DNA of 64,000 nt from Xenoacremonium recifei (lineage: Eukaryota; Ascomycota; Sordariomycetes; Hypocreales; Nectriaceae): contig WOFQ01000074.1 of the NCBI GenBank assembly GCA_012184525.1, positions 44,421-108,420 on the forward strand, read 5' to 3'. Position 1 is the stretch's first letter, and every line of letters begins with the position of its first letter. Of the stretch, positions 22,778-33,490 are shown one piece after another. A program made the translations under genes and the position numbers. Below the pieces are notes generated by a model, which made no database searches, had not been told where the DNA came from, and saw nothing but the letters and a program-made list of their open reading frames with translations.

Positions 22778-23602
22778 CTACAACCAATTCTGACCCCGTC
22801 GCTCGCGCCCTGCCGCGGCGCTGCAGTAGGCACCTCCTTTAGGAGTTCGCAAGTCCATACGGACCAGAGCAGTTAGGAAATGGACACCGGCAGCAACTCC
22901 GTCAACAACCATAATCTTGCCTTCCTCCATGCCCACGGCTTGACTACACACCTCAATCATCTCTGTCATGCCCGCGCAGCCGAGGCAAATACAATCAGCC
23001 CCCTTCTCTACTAGTCGTTTTGCTGCTGCGACAATGCCGGCATAAACGATATCCTTTGGCTTTGATTCCAGCTCAAGAACCGAAATGTGGCCGGTTTCGC
23101 AGCCAACTGAATAAGCTGCAAGACCGTATTCTCTGGTCGAAGTTGAATGCAAAATGCTCGATCGCTCACTTGTAGTGACAATTCCTAGGCTATTGCCGCA
23201 CATCCGACTAGTATAGAGTGCTGCCTCCATAATGCCAATAGTAGGTTGTGAGTACTCCTCGCGGAGCATGGAAATCAAGGGATGTGCCGAGAAGCACGCC
23301 ACTAGAAACGCATCAAAGCGAAACTTGGCGTCATCCTTAGATTCAAGGGTTTTTAGGAAAGCTGCCAGGGCACGAAAACAATCTGCCGCAGAGAGAGTTG
23401 CGTCTACTTTGCCTTCGATGGCGCTGGGGCCGCTCTTGGGCCCGGTAAACCCGTAAACATTGACATTGACGGGGAGGTCTGGCTGGATACTTCTCAGACA
23501 TGCCTCCGTCATATACCGAGTTGAATTCGGGTTGATGAGCAGGATTGTGACTGGCCGTGTTGATGTACCAGAAACCGATGGAAGGGTTGCCAATAGATCC
23601 AT
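22778..23602 (-). CDS. Asp/Glu/hydantoin racemase family protein (Dcg1-like)
   Basis: Intronless enzyme of the Asp/Glu/hydantoin racemase superfamily. It has the opening INPNSTRYMTE, the first catalytic cysteine region FDAFLVACFSAHPLISMLRE, the middle TIGIMEAALYTSRMCGNSLGIVTTSERS, and the second catalytic cysteine region KGADCICLGCAGM. These cysteine pairs are what racemases of 5-substituted hydantoins or of allantoin use. Length is about 274 residues, near the family norm of 240-250. It sits between the NCS1 transporter and the oxygenase, and a looser AGGCGGGCAG (23641-23650) lies in its promoter. In this setting hydantoin or allantoin racemisation is the best guess. Yeast Dcg1 of the same family lies in the allantoin cluster, so allantoin use is an alternative. 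Confidence 0.88.
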   Translation of the reverse strand: MDLLATLPSVSGTSTRPVTILLINPNSTRYMTEACLRSIQPDLPVNVNVYGFTGPKSGPSAIEGKVDATLSAADCFRALAAFLKTLESKDDAKFRFDAFLVACFSAHPLISMLREEYSQPTIGIMEAALYTSRMCGNSLGIVTTSERSSILHSTSTREYGLAAYSVGCETGHISVLELESKPKDIVYAGIVAAAKRLVEKGADCICLGCAGMTEMIEVCSQAVGMEEGKIMVVDGVAAGVHFLTALVRMDLRTPKGGAYCSAAAGRERRGQNWL

Positions 23603-23832
23603 GATTCCTTGCCAGTTTCATGCAGGCAGTGTCGTCACATAGGCGGGCAGGTGTGCACAAACACTCAAAGAAGTGATTTTTGTCACCCTAGTATAGCACC
23701 ATAGGCGAATGCTACTTCTTCAGAACTCTCCCGTCTGCAGGATGCGGGAGATTTGCTTTGGCCGCCGGCCAACACCGCCCGACGAAGGAATTGTCCGAAG
23801 CCGAAAGAAACATGCGGGGTGACGGTCCAACG

Positions 23833-23860
23833 CGACGGGCAAGGCCCACCTTATGATAAG
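23833..23860. promoter_or_regulatory. CGACGGGCAA site and GATA site upstream of the oxygenase
   Basis: An exact CGACGGGCAA at 23833-23842 is followed by TTATGATAAG at about 23851-23860, in the space between the racemase and the oxygenase genes. Same arrangement as in the hydantoinase/carbamoylase promoter. Role inferred. Confidence 0.5.
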
Positions 23861-24155
23861 CTGCTCAGTTACAATTGCAGTGATAGCGCAGGATCACCTG
23901 GGACTTGTCCACCAAGAAATGACAGTCCTCTTCCAAGAACCCGATCACATTTCGAGCTGTGGAGCCGTACTTGGCACATTGCCTTGCTTCATTGCATTGC
24001 AAACATCCAGAAGCACTTCACCGAGGTCTTATATCATCTGTTTAACGGCACCTCTTGTCTGGGATTATCTTTAGTCTTTCGCCCATTTCAGAATTTACTC
24101 TTTTTAGCCAGGTCCTAATCACACCTACTCTTTGATTCCACACCAGCTATTCGTC

Positions 24156-25452
24156 ATGGCGACAGTAACAAGCACCTCTGCTGAGCCTCGTATGGAAGGC
24201 ATTGCTGGCGTTGTTGATGGCAGACTCATCCTGTCTCAGGGTATATCCCGAAAGCTTGACTCCGGCGGCGTGGGTGGGAAGTTCGACAAGATCCCTGTAA
24301 TCGATCTCAGCGCTCTGACAGCAGACTCTCCCAGCCAGGAAGACATGGATAAGCTGATTGAGGAGCTGAGAGATGCCTGCACTCGAGTGGGATTCTTCGT
24401 TATTAAGAACCACGGCATCGACTGGGCAATTGTTGAGCGTGCCTTTGAGGGGTTGAAGGAGTTCTTCTCCCTACCGATGGAGAAAAAGGTGAAGGTGCAT
24501 CAAAACCTCTCCCCATCATTCATGGGTTATGAAGAACCTTATTACACCAACGTTGATAGGCTGAAGAAGGGCGGTAAGTTTTGGGAAGTAGGGCTTGTCT
24601 CAGCGTTTTCTGACAACTCCATAAAGATCTCAAGGAGTCTATGACAACAGGCTATGAGCCCGAGCTGGACTCTCTCGGTGCTGGTTATCAGCCTGAGATC
24701 CTTTATCGCAAGACCCAATGGCCCGATGATTCCGACTCGCCACTATTCAAGCCGGCGATGCGAGAGTACCGCGCAGCATGCTTAGGTTTAATGAGAAAAT
24801 TGACAGTTACCATGTCGAAGGTCATGAACATCAACGAAGACTACTTCGAAAAGAAGTTTACTTACCCTGTCGCCGGCATCCGGGGTTTATACTACCCTCC
24901 ACAAGACCCAGATGATCACGACACCACGGGCCTCGGAGCCCATACCGATGTTCAGTGTATGCTCACAATCCCAACTACAATAAGCTAGCAACAGCAACTG
25001 ACCGATCTCTGTGCACAGTTATGACCATGATCGCTCAAGATCCTTACGATGTCCAGTCACTGGAGGTGCTTAATGCCGCCGGTCAATGGATCCAACCCAA
25101 ACTAGGACCCCAAACATTCGTCGTGAATTTGGGCGATATGATGGCTCGCCTCACCAACGATGTATACCAAAGCACCGTCCATCGCGTACGCAATAAGACT
25201 GGTCGCGCTCGCTACTCGTTGCCGTTTTTCTTCGGACTCAATAACGACGAACTCATCTCTACTCTGCCGCAATTCGTCACCGAACAGACTCCTTTGAGAG
25301 AGGGATACGAGAATGGCATGACGGCATATGAGCACTATAATCGCAGGATGCAGCGAGCACATCATAAACACCCGACAGCAACAGAGAAGTGGGAGCCTGG
25401 ACTGCCAAAAGGAACGACAAAGATTGATGGTGTACTTGTAGAAGGCATGTAA
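24156..25452 (+). CDS. 2-oxoglutarate/Fe(II)-dependent oxygenase (IPNS-like)
   Basis: Non-heme iron oxygenase of the isopenicillin N synthase/DIOX family, coupling 2-oxoglutarate decarboxylation to oxidation of a substrate. The N-terminal DIOX_N part has KIPVIDLSALTAD and GFFVIKNHGI. The iron triad is H and D in GAHTDVQF and H in STVHRV, with the 2OG-binding Arg in RARYSLPFFF. Introns at about 24574-24626 and 24957-25018 restore KKG-DLKESM and HTDVQ-FMTMIAQDP. Start chosen at ATG 24156; an earlier in-frame codon at 24132 is also possible. About 400 residues. Its place inside the hydantoin-type cluster suggests it oxidises a ring or N-substituent before hydrolysis, but the family is too broad to name a substrate. 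Confidence 0.9.
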
Positions 25453-25715
25453 ATTTCTAGAATACCTAATGCTGTCCTTCTTTTCCAGTACTAAACCCGA
25501 CTCCTACAATTGCTGTGGCTCTTTGAGATTAATGATTGTGTTTGTAACATCTGAGGGCTTCAACTATCGTCTTTGATACAGCCCACAATTAGGGCGTATT
25601 GATCATTCATGAAAATGACTATCAAAGGGACAACATATGATCTCATGTACATAATGTTAGAAGGTCTTCTTTAAAAAAATGGCTTTCTTGATTGCCTGTC
25701 TATTTTTTCCTTGGA

Positions 25716-27473
25716 TCACCCCCAAAAACCTCGTTCACCAGTATTCATCCCTAATCCGGTCTTTCCAGCCATACCCGTGAGAATAGTTGAGGTCTTTCTC
25801 GATAAGAATATACCCTGCCCCTTTTGACTTAACATACCTTGCCCGTCTCTATCCCATGCAAGTTTACCGCGCAAGAAGACCCAACGAGGCCAGTTTCGAA
25901 CAGTGATACCTTCGAACGGAGTATAGTCAATACGATGATGGAGGTTCTCATTAAGAATAGAAAACTTCTTCATCTTCTGAGTAGCGGAGGTATGGTTGCC
26001 GTTAGTAGAAGCCTCGGATACGAAGGGTGATTGTTCAGGGTACCAGATAACGACATCCGCATCGTATCCAGGCTGAAGACTCCCTTTACAGTGACCTAGA
26101 CCGTAGAGTTTTGCCGGATTCGTGGACGTCAACTCCACGAACCGAGGCAATGAGATTCGTACAAGATTGTCGTTAGGGTACCCTGGGCTATAGGTCCGAT
26201 CGAAGAGGAGCGGGAGTCGGGTTTCGAGACCAGGGACCCCGTTCGGCACGTTTCGAAAGTCGGCATGGATCTTTCCGTCGCCGTTCATCGTGCATCCTCG
26301 CATCTTTCCACATGGATGATCAAACTGGCTAGGGGCGTGATCAGACGATACAACAGTAAAGGTGCCGTTGGCCAAACCCTGCCATAGATATTCCAAGTCC
26401 TTGGGATCGTGGCGAAGTGGTGGTGCGCAGATATTTCGGGAGCCATCGAAGTCATTTGCTCCGGATCGTAAGCTGTCACTGACTAGGTAGAGGTAGTGTG
26501 GGCATGTTTCGGCATGGATGGGAAGAAGGCGGCGTTGAGCTTCGTTGACGTGCCGTATCGCTTCGGGTGCAGACATGTGTACAATCAGAATAGGGGTGTC
26601 TGTCACTTCGGCCAGACTAATGGCCCTGTATGTTGCCTCACTTTCGGCAATCTGAGGTCGAGCTACGGAATGGAAATACGTGCCAGTGTTTCCGCGTTGG
26701 ACGAGTCGCCTATTGTCGAGAATTAGAAGGTTTGATGCTTAGCCTTGAGAGGACTTTTATACCTTGTAATTTGCTCAATAATATCATTGTTTTCAGCATG
26801 AATCATCGTCGTGATGCCAAGTTCACGAGCCCTCATCATGACGTTGAAGAGGTCTCCATCACCCAGCTTCAATGGCTGATATGTCATATATAGCTTGACG
26901 CTGGTAATACCTTGTTCGACCAAGGCAGGAAGCTCTTCTTCCAACACCTTCTCCGTTGGGTTGGTGACAATGACGTGCAGTCCATAATCACAAAACGCGT
27001 TGCCCGTGGCTTTCTTACGATAAGCTTCTAGGCCGGGCCAAATGCTGTCCTCGTCTCTTTTCTGTGTCGCGAAAGCAATCACTGTGGTGTTTCCTCCAGC
27101 AATGGCAGACCTTGTGCCACTCTCCCAGGTGTCTCCGGTAGGGGCATTGTCTTGTTCGATGTGAACATGGGAATCGACGCCACTAGGAGAATCCAGATTA
27201 GGTTATGCTTCATGAATGCATACGAAAGGCGGGTGAACTGCAATTACCCCGGTGTTATAAAACCCCCTTCTGCATCAATTATTTCCGTCTCTGAACCTAT
27301 ATCCAGATCTCTCCCAATAACTGAGATCTTGCCGTCCTTTATGCCAAGCTCAACTCCCAGGGGGAGGATCTCACTGGCTGTTACCTAGCAATCTTCATCA
27401 ATAACTTTGAGCATTTCTACGGAAAGTTTCGACAACTTACAACGTAACTATTTTTTATTATGAGATCCAACAT
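25716..27473 (-). CDS. D-hydantoinase/dihydropyrimidinase (cyclic amidohydrolase)
   Basis: Zinc amidohydrolase opening a hydantoin or dihydropyrimidine ring to an N-carbamoyl amino acid. ATG 27473 begins MLDLIIKNSYV; the first intron removes about 27436-27387 and the frame resumes VTASEILPLGVELGIKDGKI. Metal ligands are HVH in GVDSHVHIEQD, the carbamylated Lys in GITSVKLYMTY, His in TYFHSVARPQ and LIVHMS, the HAETCPHYL motif and Asp in VVSSDHAP. The C-terminus is long and ends GERGFWG. It is divergent from the D-carbamoylase, whose substrate would be its product. Dihydropyrimidinase or allantoinase activity are alternatives; the carbamoylase neighbour favours hydantoinase. Frame is intact through all four exons I can trace. 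Confidence 0.9.
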
Positions 27474-28001
27474 ATTTGGAATGGCGCTACCACCTGGCTT
27501 GAGCCGTAGCTTCTGTGGTAGGTGTCGAACAAGGGAGAAGACTCAGGTCAGTGCTGACTTCAGGTGGTTGTTAGCAAGTACATGCAGGGAACGGTGTAAG
27601 GACTACGACTCGAAAGTGGTATTCCCGTAGGTAATCCCTGACTCCTTCCATCTGGTCTTACTGGTTTCGCTCTCACGTTACTGAAACTTAGGCGGCCAAG
27701 CCCTCTTGGCCGACGGGCAAGCTGATAAGCGGCGGGCAAGCTGCGCTGCTGGCCCACAGATAAGAATTCAAGCGAGAAGCGAACAGATCTTCGGCGAGCG
27801 ACACCGTGCCTTTCGGCCAGTGAAACATGTCGGCAGAGAGTGACTGAGCCAGCACAGCCCGGAATTAGGTTTCAATGCATCGAAAATTGCCTCTCGCAAT
27901 GTGTTCTGCATCATGGTCTTTTATTAAAACCCTATGCGAGGAAACAGGGACTCCAATGATTTGATGCTTCTATCCAGCCATTTCCCCAATCCGGTATCGC
28001 A
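27474..28001. promoter_or_regulatory. Bidirectional hydantoinase/carbamoylase promoter
   Basis: The 528-base divergent promoter carries CGACGGGCAA at 27711-27720 and CGGCGGGCAA at 27730-27739, separated by CTGATAAG, a GATA site. A second GATA site (AGATAAGA) lies near 27754. The two 10-mers are 19 bases apart on the same strand. A shared activator site next to AreA-type sites would couple both genes to inducer and nitrogen status; this is inference. Confidence 0.5.
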
Positions 28002-29069
28002 ATGAGCCAATCCAGACCCCTCACCGTCGCTGCGGCCCAGCTTGGTGCCATTCAGCTGTCTACTCCCCGGGCTGAAGTCATTGATCGCATGATTATTTTG
28101 CTTGAGCAAGCTGCCAGCGCGAAAGCCCAGCTCGTTGTATACCCAGAGCTCGCGTTGACAACGTTCTTTCCCCGTCACATCATCACCGACCCTTCGGAAG
28201 TTGCGAAATATTTCGAGTGCGAGTCAGCCGAAGAGCCTGATGCACTTCTGAAAGACCCAAAGACGGAGAAATTGCTTTCTACGGCTAGAAAATTACAGAT
28301 TGATATTTCCCTAGGCTACGCAGAACGTTGGACCGATTCTGATGGCCATACTAAAGACTACAATACGATGGTGTATTACTCGGCGTCGCAAAACAAAATT
28401 CTGTCAAAATATCGAAAGGTCCATCTTCCGGGAACTAAAGAGCCCGTGCGCCAACCAAACGTCGCGGAGCAGCTAGAAAAGATGTTCTTCTTACCTGGTG
28501 ATTTGGGATTCCCTGCTTTCCGAGTTCCGGGGTTGATAGACGGAGTCGTGAAAGGGCAAAAGGATAAAGGAATAGCGGAAACTTTGGAAGGAAAGGGAGA
28601 TCCAATAATGGGAATGCTTATTTGCAATGATCGCCGTTGGCCAGAAGGATGGCGATGTTACGGTCTGCAGGGCGCTGAACTAGTTCTCCAGGGGTATAAT
28701 ACCTGTGGCTATGCCCCTCAACGTCCAGACACGCTCGAAGAACAAAACGAATTGGCCGTCTTTCATCACAGACTTGCCTGCCAAGCTGGGTCTTATCAAA
28801 ACGCATGCTTCAGCGTAAATGTTGCCAAGGCAGGATACGAAGATGGCGGGTTGCTCATCGCCAGCTCGATTATCGTTGCTCCGGATGGTAAAATTCTGGC
28901 CGAGACAAAGACTTCTGACGATGAGTTGGCAGTGGCCACAATTGACCTCGCCGACTGCCGTTTTTACAAAGAGGGGGTATTCAACTTTGCCAAACATCGA
29001 CGAGTCGAGCATTACTCCCGCATAATTGAGCAAGTCGGCGTGATAGAGCCACCTTTCTTGGACCCTTGA
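28002..29069 (+). CDS. N-carbamoyl-D-amino-acid hydrolase (D-carbamoylase)
   Basis: Nitrilase-superfamily enzyme hydrolysing N-carbamoyl-D-amino acids to free D-amino acids, CO2 and ammonia. The Glu-Lys-Cys triad is visible in YPELALTTFFPRH (near residue 49), KYRKVHLPGTKEP (near 140) and MLICNDRRWPEGW (near 208). The PELALTTFFPR and ICNDRRWPE stretches are hallmarks of bacterial D-carbamoylases rather than of other nitrilases. At 355 residues it is longer than bacterial enzymes of about 305, with an insert around residues 180-200. It is intronless, unlike the hydantoinase beside it; transfer from bacteria is possible. Cytosolic, no signal seen. Confidence 0.92.
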   Translation: MSQSRPLTVAAAQLGAIQLSTPRAEVIDRMIILLEQAASAKAQLVVYPELALTTFFPRHIITDPSEVAKYFECESAEEPDALLKDPKTEKLLSTARKLQIDISLGYAERWTDSDGHTKDYNTMVYYSASQNKILSKYRKVHLPGTKEPVRQPNVAEQLEKMFFLPGDLGFPAFRVPGLIDGVVKGQKDKGIAETLEGKGDPIMGMLICNDRRWPEGWRCYGLQGAELVLQGYNTCGYAPQRPDTLEEQNELAVFHHRLACQAGSYQNACFSVNVAKAGYEDGGLLIASSIIVAPDGKILAETKTSDDELAVATIDLADCRFYKEGVFNFAKHRRVEHYSRIIEQVGVIEPPFLDP

Positions 29070-29173
29070 ACATTGGAGTTGGGGTGGTTGCGTGTAAAAT
29101 GACATAAATTAGATGAAGTCCTACCTAGAGCAACAAAGAAAGTCCTTATTACTTCTCTCTTTGATGCCCCCAT

Positions 29174-31532
29174 TTACGATGAGTTGCTCTTGACAATTTG
29201 CCACTCCCTGAAAAGAGCCTCAGTTCTGCGCAGACTTGCACTCATCAAACCTTTGCGTCCTCCGGCTCCTCTTTCCGCTAATCTCAGTGCCCATCTCCAT
29301 CGCTTTGTCATGGATTGAAGCTCGGAGAATTCTCGAGAGAAGGGCCAATTGCTGTTCTCGGGGCTGCCGGCGCTTGACGGGCTGATAGCCGGCATTTGGT
29401 ACATCGGTTGACTTGGTGAGCGTGGTTGGGGCGATAAACCTTTGACTGAACCTCCTTGTGCCGGTTGGAGAAGGATGAGAAGATGCATTAGAAATGTGGA
29501 AGATATTGCGAAGTTGTGCTTGGACCCTAAAGTCAACATATTAGTATTGGTGTCTTGTAGTTTATCAGTAGATTTGAACCATACAGCTGTGCCAAAACCC
29601 TTCCCAGTCAGCAGTTGTCAAACTTTCGATGAACTTGACTAATTCTCGCGCAGAGCCAACAGCTCCCAATATGACTGCTGTAGCTGCCTCGCTGTCCCAG
29701 AAAGAAGGAGGTTCCGTGGACATTTGGGCCAGAATGGCTTCCATTGCCAGAGGACGCAGGAGGGCTCTGAAAAGTGACAGTTGAGCAACAACATAAGCCA
29801 ATTTCAGAGAGCCGCTACCATTGAGATACTCTACAGGAGAGAGTGGCGGATTTGCGTCGTCAGAAGTTCCTTTGTCCACGGTGAGCCGAAGCGACGACGG
29901 AAGGGATTGATGCCACTGCATCAGACGTGCTCGCAGGGGCTTGACTACGTTCAAAGCCATTTGTAAGTTTCCCGTGGTTTGTCGCATAGAACGGACTGTA
30001 AAGAGCGCGGCCTTGATATCTCGCAGTATCAAGGTCAAATGAATGAGGTAGTAGAACTGAGATTCACAATGATGACTGTTGTCAGCGCCATGTTGAAGAA
30101 CAAGGTCGTTGTCGTCTACGAGTTCGTGCAGCTCCGGAAGTGGCACATCGCTGTCATCCAGATTGATGTGGCTTGACATCCCTTGACCAAACGCGGTCCA
30201 AGTCTCTGTTAAGAAAACAGCCCACCAGAGTCGTTTCCGAAGACTCCGTTCCCATGGCTCAATTGCTATCCAGTGGCTTGGATCACGGTTTAAACCAAGC
30301 GTTTGGCTACTCGCCAATGCCATAGAGCAAAGCCGCCAATTGACAGTTGCCTCCCCGAATAAGTCCTCTCTTGCTTGTCGTTGTAATATTAGCAACGAAG
30401 CTTGAATGGTAGTCAGGTGCACATCAGGCGATTCAAGCTGGAGAGCAGTCCAGGATATGCGGAAGATCTCGGCCGATGATGGCGCGTCTGTTTCTTGAAC
30501 ACAGAGGTCATCATCGTATATGATGAAAGGCAGACTCGAGGCGCAGATGGCTGCAAGAAAAGAAAGGTTCATTTTTTGAACATCGCCATCATCCTTGGGC
30601 AGTTGTTCCATGCTGATGATCGGGAAGAAGGGATAAACAAAGCGGAAGAAGATTCGGATGAGTTGCCGGGAGAAAGACGGTCGGATCAGTTTGGTGAATC
30701 TGATGCGTAACTCGTCCAGCGGTTCGAGGTAAAGTCTAGGCTCAGAGCTAGCCAGCCTTGACCTATCGCTGACAGTGAAGATTGAAGGGGGCTGAAGTTC
30801 ACTGGGTGTGGTGCCGATAGGATGGGTGTATTGATACACAATTGAAGTATACACTGACTCAGATTGGAGATGCCCATCATGTTGTCTTCTGGAGATGAGG
30901 TAGGGGTCGAGTTCTCCCGAAGGCCCGACAAATCTGTAGCATCTTCCGTTCTGCACCTCTAGGCTGATTTTCTGCGCAGGCATCTCGGTTGCATAGTCAA
31001 ATGTCCGGGGCTGTTGTGTCGGATCACGCAATCGGTGTTGTGAAGAAGGACGGCCAAAAGTTTCACCAGCATGGCTAGTCGCTCCATCAACAAGCATGAA
31101 TTGTGGTTGATAATCTTCAAAAGGCTGCATTGCTTCTACATTGGTAGCAAAAGGTTCAGGCATGCCACTCATAAACAAGTCTCCGTACACTAGACCTTGA
31201 AGATCATTTAGGTCAATGTCGCAGTTGAGTTCGGCCATATTTGCGCCTTCTGGAGACACAGATAGGCCCTCGTCTCGTAGTTGCGTTTGGAGTTCTGTTG
31301 TTGATCCATCGACGTGACTGGTTTTCGGCACAGGACGGCTTGGGCGACGTCGGAGGCTGGGACCGTTGATAAAGGTGCATGGACGACTTTTGGCTTGACA
31401 GAGTTCACAGGGCGGCTGCGTCTTAATCGTACACGCAACTTTACGGGCTCGACAGAGATCGCATGGTCTGTTCCGTCGAGACTTATACGCACGACTGCCC
31501 ATCGGTTGTTGAGGAAGCGATGCATCCATCAT
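29174..31532 (-). CDS. Zn2Cys6 transcription factor with fungal-specific domain
   Basis: Nuclear regulator. The zinc cluster CDLCRARKVACTIKTQPPCELC-type motif (C-x2-C-x6-C-x6-C-x2-C-x6-C) is near the N-terminus and is followed by basic SLRRRPSRPVPK. The central region matches the fungal-specific domain (IFFRFVYPFFPIISMEQLP, RRLWWAVFLTETWTAFGQGMSSHINLDDSDVPLPEL). An intron at about 29553-29605 joins FWHS-WSKHNFAISSTFLMHLL, typical of this family's C-terminus. The frame stays open upstream of 31532 to about 31595, but the first ATG is the pair at 31532/31529. It follows the carbamoylase tail to tail and is the second candidate regulator of the hydantoin-type cluster. Confidence 0.88.
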
Positions 31533-32315
31533 CCCATCAGGGAAAGGAAACTCATCCGAGGACGTTCTTTTTGAGCCCGCGGGTCGCAATGTCAATGGCT
31601 CGATGCCGCAGGTAACGAGATGGTGGCAGGGCAGTAATCATGACAGCTTCCGGTCGTTTAAGGTCATTTCGAACCGGGTCAAGGACTTGCCAAGGTGGCG
31701 GATGGGATTAGTGAGCATGTAGATTGAGGGGACAGGATGGCAGGATCCGAAGCGTGCCTTATCGGGCTGGCATTCCGTGTCAAACTTATCACGTGATTCA
31801 CGATCACTCAGAATGCCCCTACGACTACCTTCTGTGAAATATAACGGGTTTGGGATGAATCCTAAAGTAAATGTATTAGTTTTCTGTTTATTTCATAGCG
31901 GTAGACAAGGAAATCACTCGCTTTTTTCTCGATCACTCATCGAAACCCGGGTTGAAGGCACCCTCTAGTTAGTATGATAATAGGCTTAACACTAACATCC
32001 CGATCATAGTAATTTAGATATAACTATGTCAATTTAAAAAAAGAAAAGTTGATAAAAATTATTATATTAATTATTTTACCCCCTTGATCGGGTAGACAGC
32101 TATATACATACATGAAGGCCGCACGATCTGTGCGATAGCCCACTGGAATAGCCATTTATTTCTTTAGTTCGAAATGAATGTCACTTTAGCCTGAATGCCT
32201 GAATCGAGTCTACGCCGCTCCGCCAACCCCCCCCCCCCCCCCCCCCCTCGAAACTTTTAACCCACACCGTGGCAACCACATCTACGATTACCTCCTCGCA
32301 TGGAAACTCATCACC
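31533..32315. other. AT-rich intergenic region ending in a C homopolymer
   Basis: This stretch separates the hydantoin-type cluster from the NRPS-like cluster. It contains an AT-rich, low-complexity part (about 31970-32085, TAATTATTTTA-like) and the 21-base run of C described separately. No coding frame is convincing. It is a plausible boundary between the two clusters. Confidence 0.45.
32227..32247 (+). repeat. Homopolymer run of 21 C
   Basis: Twenty-one consecutive C between GCCAA and TCG, about 70 bases before the start codon of the NAD(P)-binding gene. Such runs are unstable and prone to sequencing and assembly length errors. Confidence 0.9.
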
Positions 32316-33098
32316 ATGAAGGTCATCATCACCGGACCAACGGGACTTGTTGGAGGCGCGCTGGTTCGCGAGAGTATTGCAAACCAAAGTATCTCGCATT
32401 TATACGTTTTGACCCGACGGCCTCTTCCGGAAGACATTTCGAAGAACCAGAAAGTTACGACGATTACCCATGATGATTTCTCAAGTTACCCTCCTGAGCT
32501 AGTACAGCAGCTCACTGGGGCTCAAGCTTGTCTCTGGTATCTCACGAACAAAACGTGGACCTCACGACACTGCTGACACGCAGTTCCAGGGCTATTGGCG
32601 GACGCGTGCCTCAGTTTCCCGATGTGGAAACATGCAGAAGAGTTCAGGTGGACTACACACTAATGGCAGCAGATGCCTTCATTGAGCATCTTGCCCCGGG
32701 TTTGACAGAAGGAGAGAAGTTCAAGTTTGTCTTCTGCAGCGGAAAATATGCTGAGTGGGACCAACAAAAGAGCTTGTACTTCATGAGCGACACAAGACAC
32801 ATCAAAGTAAGTCCACATCGTTCAGTTGCATGGAGCCAGGCTTACGCACCGCCAGGGCCAAGTTGAGGAGGGCCTTTGTAAGCTCTCAGATGCTCATAAG
32901 GATCGCTTCGAGGTTTGGTGTGTCCGTCCTAGCGGCATTCTCGACGCACACGCAAGTCTGTTTAGCAAGATGACAGGTACACTCTATGGTGCTACGACGA
33001 ACGATGTTGTCGCGAGGGCAATGATCGAACTGGCACTCAAAGGGTATCCGGAGAGGATCATAGAAAGTGACAAAATAGCGCATTTAGCAATGCCATAG
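32316..33098 (+). CDS. Small NAD(P)-binding Rossmann protein (NmrA/SDR-like)
   Basis: Short oxidoreductase-like protein, about 225 residues, with the N-terminal nucleotide-binding loop VIITGPTGLVGGALVRES. Introns at about 32535-32587 and 32807-32860 rejoin ACLW-AIGGRVPQFP and DTRHIK-GQVEEGLC. Later visible segments are FKFVFCSGKYAEWD and VWCVRPSGILDA. This is the atypical extended-SDR type often annotated as nucleoside-diphosphate-sugar epimerase-like in fungi; the usual YxxxK is replaced by a less clear GKYAEWDQQK. It lies just before the A-T-R reductase gene and may tailor its product, or may be an unrelated neighbour. No CTTATCCGAC was seen before it. Confidence 0.8.
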
Positions 33099-33280
33099 CA
33101 ACTGTAAAACGCTGGTGTAAGAAAGAAAGATGACAATTATTCGTTACACGTTACGGATCATATCCGGACTGACTCCTATCAAGATAATTGGTGATCAGTG
33201 GTACCGCGACACTCTTCTATTCCAGATGGTTGAGTCGGGAAAAGTCGTATTTGCGGAGCACGCAATAGTGGAATAGTACA

Positions 33281-33307
33281 CTTATCCGACTGTTACACTT
33301 ATCCGAC
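33281..33307 (+). promoter_or_regulatory. Two CTTATCCGAC sites upstream of the A-T-R gene
   Basis: Exact copies at 33281-33290 and 33298-33307, 17 bases apart, within a short direct repeat. A near copy, TTTATCCGAG, is at about 33387-33395. The same 10-mer stands before the Zn2Cys6 gene and the aldo-keto reductase gene. Confidence 0.6.
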
Positions 33308-33490
33308 TGTTCTGCCGCTCCAGCCTCACCTTCCTGTTGCTTTTCCGACATGACATAGCCGGGGAGAAAGTGTGGAAAAATCGCAATTTATCCGAGATCC
33401 TCGTCGGAAAGAGTTAATCGCGCGAGTACTAATATTTTATGAACGAGACTAGCCGCAATATCTTGATTCTACTAGTTCCTTAAGTTCTGA

